A stretch of 64,000 nt of DNA from Haloplanus salinarum (lineage in GTDB: Archaea; Halobacteriota; Halobacteria; Halobacteriales; Haloferacaceae), in the NCBI RefSeq assembly GCF_024498175.1, contig NZ_CP101823.1, positions 1,922,001 to 1,986,000 on the forward strand, read 5' to 3'. Under the pieces are notes generated by a model. It ran no database searches and was not told where the DNA came from. It was given only the letters and a program-made list of their open reading frames with translations. Each line of letters begins with the position of its first letter. Positions within the stretch are counted from its first letter, which is position 1. The position numbers and the translations under genes are program-made. Of this stretch, positions 24,426-33,184 are shown one piece after another.

Positions 24426-25307
24426 ATGAGGGTCCTGTGTGTCGACCCGGACACCGACGCGGGACGCGCCACGGGGGCCGCCATCCGTGACGCCGGTATC
24501 GACGCCACGGTCTGTGGTACTCTCCGCGAGGCCCGCGAGGCGCTCGACGACACCGTCGACGGCGTCGTCACCGAGTACGACCTTCCCGACGGGACCGGCC
24601 TCGAACTCGTCGACGCGGCCCGCGACGTCGTCCCCGACGCGACGTGTGTCCTCTTCACCGACGCGGTCTTCGACGACCTGGACACGGCCGCACTCGGGAC
24701 CACCGTCGTCGAGTACGTCGACAAGGGATCGCCGGACGCCCACGACGAACTGGTCGACCTGCTCACGTTCAGCATCGACAACCGAAGCCAGACGGCCTAC
24801 CCCCTGCCCCCGAACGAGGAGGCCCGTCTCGACGCCATCGAGCGGTACGTGTCCGACCCGGACGCCCTGGACGCGTCGCTCGAACGACTCACGACCGTCG
24901 CCGCGGCGCTGTTCGACGTCGAGGCGGCCACGGTCGGATTCATCGAGGCCCGACAGGAACGGTTCGTCGCCTGTCACGGCACCGACGTCGACAGCCTGGA
25001 CCGCGAGGACACCGTCTGTACCTACGCCATCCTCGACGATGGGGTGATGGTGATCCCCGATACGCACGACGACCCGCGGTTCGACACGAACGACGCCCTT
25101 GACGACGCCGAGATCCGGTTTTACGCCGGTGCACCCCTCCGGACCGACGAGGGGGAGGCCATCGGCGTCTTCTGTCTGTTCGATCCGGAACCGCGCACCT
25201 TCGACGCGGCGGACCGGGAGTTGCTGTCGACGCTCGCCGACGAGGTGATGGCGAACCTCGAACTCAGACGGCGTCTCCGCGCGGCGACGGGTGAGGGCGA
25301 TGAGTGA
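24426..25307 (+). CDS. Degenerate receiver-GAF protein
   Basis: This 293-residue protein has a receiver-like domain (about 1-118) and a GAF domain (about 138-285, with VCTYAILDDGVMVIPDTHDD and YAGAPLRTDEGEAIGVFCLF). In the receiver, the acidic pocket (CVDPD), the Thr (VLFTD) and the Lys (YVDKGSP) remain, but the phospho-Asp position is Glu50 in VVTEYDLPDGTG. The kinase gene downstream has SDYEMPDGTG at the same place. It probably cannot be phosphorylated normally and may act as a constitutive or ligand-controlled module. Its last codons overlap the next start by 8 bases, so the cassette is coupled. The GAF ligand is unknown. Confidence 0.82.
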   Translation: MRVLCVDPDTDAGRATGAAIRDAGIDATVCGTLREAREALDDTVDGVVTEYDLPDGTGLELVDAARDVVPDATCVLFTDAVFDDLDTAALGTTVVEYVDKGSPDAHDELVDLLTFSIDNRSQTAYPLPPNEEARLDAIERYVSDPDALDASLERLTTVAAALFDVEAATVGFIEARQERFVACHGTDVDSLDREDTVCTYAILDDGVMVIPDTHDDPRFDTNDALDDAEIRFYAGAPLRTDEGEAIGVFCLFDPEPRTFDAADRELLSTLADEVMANLELRRRLRAATGEGDE

Positions 25308-25938
25308 GTACCGCTTCGAGGGGTTGCCGCTCGACCCCGTCCGCGGCGGGACGAGCATCCTCGTCGCCGGGCCGGCACACGGCGGGACCAGGGAACTGGC
25401 CTACCGGATGCTGGTCGGCGGCGACGAGGAGGGCGTCATCGTCCTGACGACGAACACGACGGCGGCCGACATCGCGGCCGAGTGCGAGACGGTCGGCATC
25501 GAGGCGACACCCGACCGGATGGGCATCGTCGACTGTCTGGACAGCGACGAGAGCGGCGTCCCCGCCCGGGTGCTGACGGTGTCGAGCGCACAGGACCTGA
25601 CGGGCATCGGAATGCGCTACTCCAAACTCTACCGGGAGTTCCACGAGGAGGGGATCGAGGCCGTCCGGACCGGACTGTTCTCGATTTCGACCGTCCTGTC
25701 GCTGACGGAACTCCAGACCGTCTCCCGGTTCGTCCACACCCTCGTCGGCCGGGTGAGCAAGGTCGACGGCCTCGGCGTGTTCCTCGTCGATCCGGCGATG
25801 CACGACGAACGCGAACTCAGGACCATCTCGCAGTTCTGTGACGGCCGGATCGACGTGCGCGAGGGGCCGGAACTCCGGTCGCAGGGCTTTCTCGACGGCG
25901 ACTCCGAGTGGATCCCGTTCGACACCCTGGCGGAGTGA
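25300..25938 (+). CDS. KaiC/RecA-like protein of DUF7504 type, degenerate P-loop
   Basis: The ATG at 25300 inside ATGAGTGA overlaps the preceding stop and gives 212 residues starting MSEYRFEGLPLDPVRGG. The protein resembles KaiC/RecA-like NTPases (SILVAGPAHGGTRELAYRML), but the P-loop reads GPAHGGT with Gly where the Walker lysine belongs. IVDCLDS and SKVDGLGVFLVDPA take the place of later strands. In haloarchaea such genes often sit beside receiver and kinase genes, as here. It is likely a regulatory partner rather than an ATPase. The precise role is unknown. Confidence 0.72.
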   Translation: MSEYRFEGLPLDPVRGGTSILVAGPAHGGTRELAYRMLVGGDEEGVIVLTTNTTAADIAAECETVGIEATPDRMGIVDCLDSDESGVPARVLTVSSAQDLTGIGMRYSKLYREFHEEGIEAVRTGLFSISTVLSLTELQTVSRFVHTLVGRVSKVDGLGVFLVDPAMHDERELRTISQFCDGRIDVREGPELRSQGFLDGDSEWIPFDTLAE

Positions 25939-26009
25939 CGCCGGCCGAAAATCTCAGCGCTGATACGCGTCACCGAAGGGCTTAGGTTCGGGGGTCCGAT
26001 GTGCGGTCG

Positions 26010-28223
26010 ATGTCAGAGTCGGGTGACGAAATCCGCGTGCTGCACGTCGACGACGACCCGGACGTGGCCGATCTGACGGCGATTTCCCTCGAACGCCAGG
26101 ACGAGCGGTTCGTGGTCGAGACGGCCCACGACACGGGGACGGCTCTCGACCGCCTCGACGACGGGGTCGACTGTGTGGTCTCGGACTACGAGATGCCGGA
26201 TGGGACCGGGATCGAGCTCCTCGAAACCGTCCGCGACCGCTACCCCGACCTGCCGTTCGTCCTGTTCACCGGGAAGGGGAGCGAGTCGGTCGCCAGCGAA
26301 GCCATCTCCGCGGGCGTCACCGACTACCTCCAGAAGGGCGCCCACGCCGACGGCTACGCCATCCTGGCGAACCGGATCGACAACGCCGTCGATCGGTACC
26401 GAGTCGACCGGGAGCGACGCCGGCACCTGGACGCCATCGAGACGGCACAGGAAGGCATCGCTATCCTGGACGACGGGGAGTTCGTCTACGTCAACGAGGC
26501 GTACGCGTCGCTGTACGGGTACGACCCGGACGACCTGGTGGGGGAGGGATGGGAGCGGATCTACCCCGACGACGAGACGGAGATGATCCGCGAGGAGGTG
26601 CTCCCGACGGTCAGGGCGGAGGGGAAGTGGCACGGCGAGACCACGGGACTCCGGGCCGACGGCAGCACGTTCGTCGAGGACCATCGCCTCGCCACGACGG
26701 ACAGGGGGGAGTTGATCTGCTCCGTCCGGGACGTGAGCGACCGGCGGGAGCGAACCCGGCAGTTCGAGGCCGTCTTCGACAACGCCTACACCTTCGTCGG
26801 CCTCCTCGACCCCGACGGGACGGTCCGGGAGGCCAACCGGACGGCCCTGGAGTTCGGCGGCGTCGACCGCGAGACGGTCGTGGGCAAGCCACTCTGGGAA
26901 ACGTGCTGGTTCGCGACGGGCGAACGGGCCCGAGCGACGGTCCGCGAGGCGGTGCGGCAGGCTCGCTCCGGCGACCTGTTCCGCGACGAGGTCCGCGTCC
27001 AGGGAACGGACCGCGAGGCGATCATCGACTTCTCGGTTCGCCCGATCACCGACGAGCGTGGCGAGGTGACCTCGCTCGTCCCCGAGGGCCGAGAGATCAC
27101 GGAGCGCAAGCGACGCGAACGGGAGCTCCAGCGGAGCGAACGGCGCCTCGAAGCCGTCTTCGAGGACCCCAAGATGCTCGTCGGGGTGCTCTCCACGGAC
27201 GGCCGACTGCGCAAGGCGAACCGGACGGCGATGGAGCTGCTCGACGCGGACCACGAGGACGTGGTCGGCGTCCCGTTCCCGGAGACGCCGTGGTGGCCCG
27301 AGGAGAGCCGTGCGGACGTCCGGGAGTGGATCGAGCGCGCCGCCGACGGGGAGTACGTCGAGTTCGAGGCCGACCACGTCGACTCCGGGACCGAGAACCG
27401 GAGCGTGAGCGGGACGATCCGTCCGGTCACCGACGAGTCGGGGACGGTCGTCTCGCTCATCGTCTCGGCACGGGACATCACCGAACGGCGGGAACACGAG
27501 CGGGCGCTCAGCCGCCGGAACGAGCGGCTCGACGAGTTCGCGAGCGTCGTCTCCCACGACCTCCGAAACCCGCTGAACGTCGCCAGCGGCCACCTAGCCG
27601 TGGCTCGACGGGAGGTCGAGAGCGACCACCTCGACGAGACGGCCCACGCGCTGGAGCGGATGGACGACCTGATCGAGGACCTACTGACGCTCGCGAAGAC
27701 GGACGACCGGGTGGGCGACTTCGAGACGGTCGACCTCGCGGCGGCGGCGCGGGACTGCTGGCGAAACGTCTCGTCGCCGGACACGAGCCTCCACGTCGAG
27801 GCGGAGGGGGCGATCCGCGCGGACCGGAGCCAACTCCAGCAGCTCTTCGAGAACCTGTTTCGGAACAGCGTGGAGCACGGCTCCACGAGCAGCCGGACGC
27901 AGTCCGGCGACACCGTCGAACACGGTTCGACGAACGGCCGGTCGGAGACCGACGACGGATCGACGAACGTCACCGTCGGCGAGCTGCCCGGCGGGTTCTA
28001 CGTCGCCGACGACGGACCGGGGATTCCGGAGGAGGAGCGAGAGCGGGTCTTCGAGAGCGGTTACTCCACGTCGACCGACGGGACGGGCTTCGGCCTCTCG
28101 ATCGTGTCGAAGATCGTCGAGACCCACGACTGGACGGTCGACGTCGTCGAGAGCGACGGCGGCGGAACGAGGGTCGAGATCACCGGCGTCACGCGTCCGA
28201 GCGAGCGCCAGTCGGCGGCGTGA
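26010..28223 (+). CDS. Receiver-PAS-PAS-PAS histidine kinase
   Basis: The ATG at 26010 gives 737 residues. Domains in order: receiver (8-125, HVDDDPD and phospho-Asp D59 in VSDYEMPDGTG, Lys in LQKGAH), three PAS domains (about 140-255, 262-375, 385-500), HisKA with the H-box VVSHDLRNPLN (His515), and a HATPase domain with NLFRNSVEHG, VADDGPGIPEEERERVFESG and GTGFGLSIV. No membrane helix is present, so the sensor is cytosolic. Just after the N-box lies a 15-codon tandem repeat (VEHGST units). It follows the receiver-GAF and KaiC-like genes and is likely part of the same signalling unit. Confidence 0.92.
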   Translation: MSESGDEIRVLHVDDDPDVADLTAISLERQDERFVVETAHDTGTALDRLDDGVDCVVSDYEMPDGTGIELLETVRDRYPDLPFVLFTGKGSESVASEAISAGVTDYLQKGAHADGYAILANRIDNAVDRYRVDRERRRHLDAIETAQEGIAILDDGEFVYVNEAYASLYGYDPDDLVGEGWERIYPDDETEMIREEVLPTVRAEGKWHGETTGLRADGSTFVEDHRLATTDRGELICSVRDVSDRRERTRQFEAVFDNAYTFVGLLDPDGTVREANRTALEFGGVDRETVVGKPLWETCWFATGERARATVREAVRQARSGDLFRDEVRVQGTDREAIIDFSVRPITDERGEVTSLVPEGREITERKRRERELQRSERRLEAVFEDPKMLVGVLSTDGRLRKANRTAMELLDADHEDVVGVPFPETPWWPEESRADVREWIERAADGEYVEFEADHVDSGTENRSVSGTIRPVTDESGTVVSLIVSARDITERREHERALSRRNERLDEFASVVSHDLRNPLNVASGHLAVARREVESDHLDETAHALERMDDLIEDLLTLAKTDDRVGDFETVDLAAAARDCWRNVSSPDTSLHVEAEGAIRADRSQLQQLFENLFRNSVEHGSTSSRTQSGDTVEHGSTNGRSETDDGSTNVTVGELPGGFYVADDGPGIPEEERERVFESGYSTSTDGTGFGLSIVSKIVETHDWTVDVVESDGGGTRVEITGVTRPSERQSAA

Positions 28224-28244
28224 CGGTGCCGTCGCGTCGAGCGG

Positions 28245-30113
28245 TCAGGTCCGTTTGCCGATCTCCTCGCGCAACACGTCGCTAACGACTTCGCCGTCGG
28301 CCTTGCCGCGGAGGGCGCCCATACACTCGCCCATGAGTGCGGAGAACGCGCCCATGCCCTCCTGCTCGACCTGGTCGGCGTTGCGCTCGACGACGTCCGC
28401 GACGGCCGCGCGAACCTCGTCCTCGGAGACGCCGGCGAGACCGGCCGCCTCGACGGCCGCCTCGGGGTCGAGATCGGGGTCCGCGGCGAGCGTCCCGAGC
28501 ACCTCGTCGACGCCCTCCTTCGCCAGGTCGCCGTCCGCGACCAGCCGGAGGGTGCCGAGCAGGTGGGCGTCGGTGAGGCGGTCGACGGCCACGTCGTCGC
28601 GGCGGAGTTCGGTCAAGGTACCCTCCAGCACGCCGGCGGCGAAGGTGGCGTCGACGCCGGCCTCGACCGCCCGCTCGAACAGGGGCATACGCCGGCCGTA
28701 GGCTACCTGCTCGGCCAAGCCGGCGTCGAGGTCGTACTCGCGCCGGTACCGCTCGACTTTCTCGGTCAGCAGTTCCGGGCGCTCGACGTCGCTCGGGTCG
28801 AGTTCGACCGGCGGCACGTCCGTCTCGGGGTACATCCGCGCCGCGCCGGGCAGGGGCCGGAGATAGCGGGTCGTCCCCTCCTCGGTGGCGTCCCGGGTCT
28901 CCTCGGGGACGCCCTCGATCCCCGTCCGGGCACGGTCGGCGACGGCCTCGATGGCCAACTCGGCGGTCTCGGGGTCGTCGGCGACGATGGCGACGGCGTC
29001 GTCGGGGCCGGCATCGACGGCCTCGCGGAGCGACGCGACCTCCGCCTCGGTGACGCCGTAGGCGGGGAGTTCGTCGGTGTGGAAGATCCCGCCCGCGCCG
29101 TGGCGCTTGGCGTGGTCGGAGAGTTCGGTCCCGAACCGGCGGTCGGGCTGGAGTTCGCGCCCGACGAGGCCGTCGAAGCCGTGGAGCGGGACGGCCCGCA
29201 CCGCCCCGCCGTCCTCGAGCGCGCTCCGGAGCACGCCGCTGTCGGTGTCGGCGAAGACGTCGGTCACGTCCCGCGGGTCGCCGACCGCGGCGTCGCGGTC
29301 GTCGAGTTCGGCCGCGACGTCGAGCAGTTCCACCTGGCGACGCACCTCCAGCCGAACGATCTCGTCGATCTGATCGAGCGCCTGGACGCCCTTGATCTCG
29401 ACGCGGGCGCCCTCGGCGATGGAGACGTTGACGTCCTGCCGGATGGTGCCGAGGCCGCGCTTGACGGCGCCGGTCGAGCGGAGGAGCATGCCGATCCGCT
29501 CCGCGGCCTCCCGGGCCTGTTCGGGCGTGCTGATGTCCGGGCGGGTACCGATCTCGACCAGCGGGATGCCGAGTCGGTCGAGACTGTAGCGGACGCCCGC
29601 GTCGGTCTCCTCGACGCGGCCGGCGCTCTCCTCCTCGAGGAGGAGGTCCTCGACGCCCACGGGGCCGGCCGCCGTCTCGATCTGCCCGTCCTGTCCGACC
29701 AGGGTGCTCCGCTGGAAACCGGAGGTGTTCGAGCCGTCGACGACGATCTTTCGCATGACGTGGGCCTGATCGACGACCGTCATATCGAGGAGGTCGGCGA
29801 TCTGCAGGGCCACCTCAAGGGCCTCGTCGTCGATCCTGTGGGGCGGTTCGTCGTCCTCCTCGACGAGACAGGTGGTCTCGAAGGCCAGATACTCGAACTC
29901 GCGGTCGACGCGGCTCTCCTCGACCGCCGCCTCGTCGAGTTCCCCGAGTTCGCTCGTGGTCGGGTGGAGATACCGGGAGAACGTCCTGACCGCCTCCTCG
30001 GGTTCCCGACGCTCGGTCGGACACGCACAGAACAGTTTCGTCGCGGTGTCGAGTTGCTGGTGAATCTCCAGCCCCGCGACCAGCCCGAGCGCCTCGTAGT
30101 CGTACTCGCTCAT
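28245..30113 (-). CDS. gatE: Glutamyl-tRNA(Gln) amidotransferase subunit E
   Basis: A 622-residue protein starting MSEYDYEALGLVAGLEIHQQ. The order is the GatB-like cradle with AGLEIHQQLDT and SRVDREFEYLAF, then a bacterial-AspRS-like insertion (GAGGIFHTDELPAYG), then the C-terminal YqeY-like tail (about 470-622). GatE works with GatD to turn Glu-tRNA(Gln) into Gln-tRNA(Gln), an archaea-specific system. gatD is not next door. A TATA box (GCTTTTAGGC, minus strand, 30136-30145) is centred 28 bases before the ATG. Length is normal. Confidence 0.96.
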   Translation of the reverse strand: MSEYDYEALGLVAGLEIHQQLDTATKLFCACPTERREPEEAVRTFSRYLHPTTSELGELDEAAVEESRVDREFEYLAFETTCLVEEDDEPPHRIDDEALEVALQIADLLDMTVVDQAHVMRKIVVDGSNTSGFQRSTLVGQDGQIETAAGPVGVEDLLLEEESAGRVEETDAGVRYSLDRLGIPLVEIGTRPDISTPEQAREAAERIGMLLRSTGAVKRGLGTIRQDVNVSIAEGARVEIKGVQALDQIDEIVRLEVRRQVELLDVAAELDDRDAAVGDPRDVTDVFADTDSGVLRSALEDGGAVRAVPLHGFDGLVGRELQPDRRFGTELSDHAKRHGAGGIFHTDELPAYGVTEAEVASLREAVDAGPDDAVAIVADDPETAELAIEAVADRARTGIEGVPEETRDATEEGTTRYLRPLPGAARMYPETDVPPVELDPSDVERPELLTEKVERYRREYDLDAGLAEQVAYGRRMPLFERAVEAGVDATFAAGVLEGTLTELRRDDVAVDRLTDAHLLGTLRLVADGDLAKEGVDEVLGTLAADPDLDPEAAVEAAGLAGVSEDEVRAAVADVVERNADQVEQEGMGAFSALMGECMGALRGKADGEVVSDVLREEIGKRT

Positions 30114-30135
30114 CGTCGGTATCTCTACCCGGCGA

Positions 30136-30145
30136 GCCTAAAAGC
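30136..30145 (-). promoter_or_regulatory. TATA box for gatE
   Basis: Minus-strand GCTTTTAGGC, 28 bases before the start codon, fits a leaderless transcript. The rest of the 180-base gap to the next gene holds that gene's promoter only (TCTTTATTGG near 30256). Confidence 0.5.
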
Positions 30146-30294
30146 GTTCAGTCTGCGAGTCGCCGCCGAGCCGGAGCCGTCGCTTTCGGTTCGACCATTG
30201 TCGACAACGGACGAAAACGGATACGTCAGCTCCCGAAAACGCGTATACTAAGGAATCTTTATTGGGAAGCGAGCGGCCTTTATATGCGCAAAAC

Positions 30295-31209
30295 ATGTCC
30301 GAAGACGTCGAACTCCGTCGTACGCAACTCGCGACACCGGCCAGCGATCCCGACTTCATGGAGAGTGCCTCGCGGAGCGACGCCGACGAAGTCTTCCTCG
30401 ATCTGGAGGACTCCGTGGCGCCGAACGCGAAGGCCGAGGCTCGGGAGCCGCTCATCGAGGCGGCCCAGGAACACGACTGGTCGGACAAGATCCTGTCCTT
30501 CCGAATGAACGGCATCGACACCAAGTGGTGGTACGACGACATCATCGAGGTCGTCGGCCGCGCGGGCGAGTACATCGACGACATCATCGTCCCGAAGGTC
30601 GCCGGCCCGAGCGACATCCACACCGTCGAGAACCTCCTCGCGCAGGTCGAGGAGAACAACGGGCTGGAAGTCGGGGGGATCGGTCTGGAGCCCCAGATCG
30701 AGGACGGCGAGGGGATGCACAACGTCCACGACATCGCCCACGCCTCCGACCGCCTCAGCTCGATCATCTTCGGCCCCGGCGACTACTCCGCCGCGATGGG
30801 GACGCCCGGCCTCGACATCGGGCAGTTCCCGGACTACCCCGGCCACTACTGGCACCACGCGCTCTCGGAGTGTAACGCCGCCGCGAAGAGCGCCGGCCTG
30901 CCGTGCATGGACGGTCCGTACGCCGACATCGACGACCCCGAGGGCTTCCGGACGTCGGCGGAGCGCGCCAACATGATCGGCTGTGACGGCAAGTGGGCCA
31001 TCCACCCGAGTCAGATCGAACTCGGCAACGAAGTGTTCGCGCCCGATCCGGAGGTCGCCGAACGCGCCGAGCGCATCGTCGACGCCTACGCCGAGGCGAT
31101 GGAGGAGGGCAAGGGTGCCGTCTCCGTCGACGGCCAGATGGTCGACGAGGCCACCAACAAGATGGCTCAGGAGATCGTCGCCAAGGCCCGCGCCGCCGGC
31201 ATCCTCTAA
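30295..31209 (+). CDS. Malyl-CoA lyase-type CitE-family aldolase
   Basis: The ATG at 30295 gives 304 residues starting MSEDVELRRTQLATPASDP; an upstream in-frame start at 30262 lacks support. EVFLDLEDSVAPNAK carries the metal ligands of the HpcH/HpaI-CitE fold, and GLEPQIEDGEGMHNV and IIFGPGDYSAAMG complete the site. The sequence fits beta-methylmalyl-CoA/malyl-CoA lyase, which cleaves methylmalyl-CoA and malyl-CoA to make glyoxylate in the haloarchaeal methylaspartate cycle. No other gene of that cycle is visible here, so the pathway is inferred from the family. Confidence 0.85.
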   Translation: MSEDVELRRTQLATPASDPDFMESASRSDADEVFLDLEDSVAPNAKAEAREPLIEAAQEHDWSDKILSFRMNGIDTKWWYDDIIEVVGRAGEYIDDIIVPKVAGPSDIHTVENLLAQVEENNGLEVGGIGLEPQIEDGEGMHNVHDIAHASDRLSSIIFGPGDYSAAMGTPGLDIGQFPDYPGHYWHHALSECNAAAKSAGLPCMDGPYADIDDPEGFRTSAERANMIGCDGKWAIHPSQIELGNEVFAPDPEVAERAERIVDAYAEAMEEGKGAVSVDGQMVDEATNKMAQEIVAKARAAGIL

Positions 31210-31234
31210 GTCGGCTGCGACCCCGTCCCGTCGC

Positions 31235-31819
31235 CTATTCTTTCGCACCCACCGGACAGCCGCGGATCTCGCCGCCGCGCATCCCTTCGGCGAGCCAGTG
31301 GATCGAGAGCACCAGCGCCACCAGCGCGAGCAGGGCGAACTCCAGGCCGTCCAGCGGCAGGAGCGTCACCAGCCCCGCGGCACCGAACAGCGACAGGAGA
31401 CCGGCGATCACGGCCGAGCCACAGGCCGCACACCCGGCCCCGAGGGTGCCGAGGACGACCCCAAGCAGGCTCCCGCCCCCGCCTTCCGCCGAGAGCCGGT
31501 GTTCGCGCACGTGGTAGGCCACGAGGGCGACGTCGACGCCGACGAGGACGGCGACCAACACGACGACCGACCCCGTCAGCGGTCCGTACGAGGTGCCGAC
31601 GAAGGGGAAGAGTTCGGCGAGGATCGGGACCGGCACCCGTCCGACGAGGGCGTCGCGGACGGTCGCGAGGTTCCCCGAGAGGACGAACCCGACGAGCGCG
31701 ACGGCGGCGGCGCCGAAGGCGACGGCGGCGTAGCGAGGCCCCCCGAGGACGAGCCGTGCCGTCCGGCCCATCAGCCGCCAGTCGTCGGCGCGGAGGGGCA
31801 GGCGAACCGCCACGCTCAC
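31235..31819 (-). CDS. Membrane protein with a CxxC-like thiol motif
   Basis: A 194-residue protein starting at GTG inside GTGA, which overlaps the stop of the DsbA-like gene by three bases, so the two are coupled. Four to five hydrophobic helices are clear. LGAGCAACGSAVIAGLLSLF places a CAAC pair at the membrane edge, and CPVGAKE ends the protein. The cysteine pair and the coupling suggest an electron-passing partner for the DsbA-like lipoprotein, comparable in role to DsbB, DsbD or VKOR, though it is not evidently homologous to them. Function unproven. Confidence 0.7.
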   Translation of the reverse strand: MSVAVRLPLRADDWRLMGRTARLVLGGPRYAAVAFGAAAVALVGFVLSGNLATVRDALVGRVPVPILAELFPFVGTSYGPLTGSVVVLVAVLVGVDVALVAYHVREHRLSAEGGGGSLLGVVLGTLGAGCAACGSAVIAGLLSLFGAAGLVTLLPLDGLEFALLALVALVLSIHWLAEGMRGGEIRGCPVGAKE

Positions 31820-32508
31820 AGCTCCAGCGCGCCGGTCACGAACTCGAAGCTGACGGAGCCGGTAGCGCGCGTCCGGTACTCGCCGTCCCGGAACAGAAAG
31901 ACCGTCGGCGTCCCGCTCACGTCGGCCGCTCTGCTCGCGTCGAGGTCCGTCTCGACGGCGTCGGCGTGGGCCTCCTTCTCGGCGTCGGCGACGACCCCCG
32001 CGGCGTCCACGTCGGTCTCGGCGTCGAGAAACGCTTCGGTCCGGTCGAGGACGTTATCCGGGCCGAAGGCGTCCTGCCGGTCGAAGTAGTGGGCGGCGAG
32101 CGTCCAGAACGCGTCCGCGTCCCGGGCGAACGTCGCCTCGAGGGCGTAGATGGCCGGCTCACCCCACGGGTAGACGACCGGGATGGTCCGGGCGACGAAC
32201 GTCGCCTCGCCGGGGTCGACGAGCTCCGACCGGATCTTCGGGACCGTGTTCCGCTCGAAGGTGGCACACCGGGGACAGGACGGATCCTCGAAGGCGACGA
32301 TGGTGGCCGTCGCGGACCCGGGGTCGGGGCCGAGACGGGGCTGGGCGGCCAGGTCCGCCCCGACCGGATGGGTGGAGAGCGAACGTGCTTCGTCCCCGTT
32401 TCCGTTCCCGGCCCCGCCGCCCGTTCCCAGACAGCCGGCACCGAAAAGCGAGAGTCCCGCTCCGAGGGCGCCACGACGCGTGAGCCGTTCCGGGACCGAA
32501 CCGTTCAT
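31816..32508 (-). CDS. DsbA/thioredoxin-fold lipoprotein
   Basis: The ATG at 32506-32508 gives 230 residues. The N-terminus has a Tat-type twin Arg (LTRRGALGAGLSLFGAGC) followed by the lipobox Cys, so it is exported folded and lipid-anchored outside the cell. A thioredoxin-like CPRC motif in FEDPSCPRCATFERN (near residue 74) is the redox site, and SGTPTVFLFRDGEY carries the cis-Pro. It should form or rearrange disulfides in exported proteins. It overlaps the membrane protein gene that follows. Confidence 0.87.
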   Translation of the reverse strand: MNGSVPERLTRRGALGAGLSLFGAGCLGTGGGAGNGNGDEARSLSTHPVGADLAAQPRLGPDPGSATATIVAFEDPSCPRCATFERNTVPKIRSELVDPGEATFVARTIPVVYPWGEPAIYALEATFARDADAFWTLAAHYFDRQDAFGPDNVLDRTEAFLDAETDVDAAGVVADAEKEAHADAVETDLDASRAADVSGTPTVFLFRDGEYRTRATGSVSFEFVTGALEL

Positions 32509-32573
32509 GCAGGGACGGACCCACCGGGCGGAAAAGACGTTTCGCCGGGTGTGAGCGGCGGGCGCACGACCCC

Positions 32574-32942
32574 TTATTCCAGCGGTGCGACGAGTTCGAC
32601 GACGTGCCCGTCCGGATCCTCGATGAAGGCGGTGCGCGCGCCGGCCGCGGGCTGGTCGCCCGGTTCCTCGACGACGCCGTAGTGATCGACCGTCTCGAAA
32701 ACCTCGTCCACGTCGTCGACGCCGAGGGCGAGGTGGTCCCAGGCGGTCCCCGCCTCGAACTCCGTCTCGCCGTCGGTCTCGGAGAGCTGGATCTCGACGC
32801 CGTCGGGGTCGGCGACGTACCGGTTCTCCGTCTCGCCGTCGGGCGTCTCGAACGACCACGACTCCTCGAAGCCGAACTGCTCGTAGAACTCGATCGACTC
32901 GTCCGCGTCGGCGACGTTCAGACAGACGTGAATCAGGTTCAT
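32574..32942 (-). CDS. VOC-family (glyoxalase-like) protein
   Basis: ATG at 32940-32942 gives 122 residues. MNLIHVCLNVADADESIEFY and EDPDGHVVELVAP are the two beta-alpha-beta-beta-beta halves of a vicinal oxygen chelate domain, with a His and two Glu as likely metal ligands. Close families include lactoylglutathione lyase and dioxygenases; haloarchaea have many such proteins with unassigned substrates. Confidence 0.82.
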   Translation of the reverse strand: MNLIHVCLNVADADESIEFYEQFGFEESWSFETPDGETENRYVADPDGVEIQLSETDGETEFEAGTAWDHLALGVDDVDEVFETVDHYGVVEEPGDQPAAGARTAFIEDPDGHVVELVAPLE

Positions 32943-33154
32943 CGCGTCTCCGACACGCCCCGCCGCGGACAAAAAGATGTCTGAACGGGGCAGACCACCC
33001 GGGGGTCCGCCACGCGACCCCGAGCAGTGTGTCGATTCGCGGAATCGTGCGTGGTCGTTCGTGTAGGATTCTGTCGGTCGCGGCAATTATTCAGACATCA
33101 CGTTCAGATAGACTGCAAGACGGCGACGGGGCGCTCAGAGACCGTAGCGTAGGA

Positions 33155-33164
33155 GTTATACCAA
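33155..33164 (+). promoter_or_regulatory. TATA box for the D-lactate dehydrogenase-type gene
   Basis: GTTATACCAA is centred about 27 bases before the ATG at 33185. The 242-base gap 32943-33184 shows no other coding signal. Confidence 0.5.
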
Positions 33165-33184
33165 CTCAGTACGGTGTGTGACGC

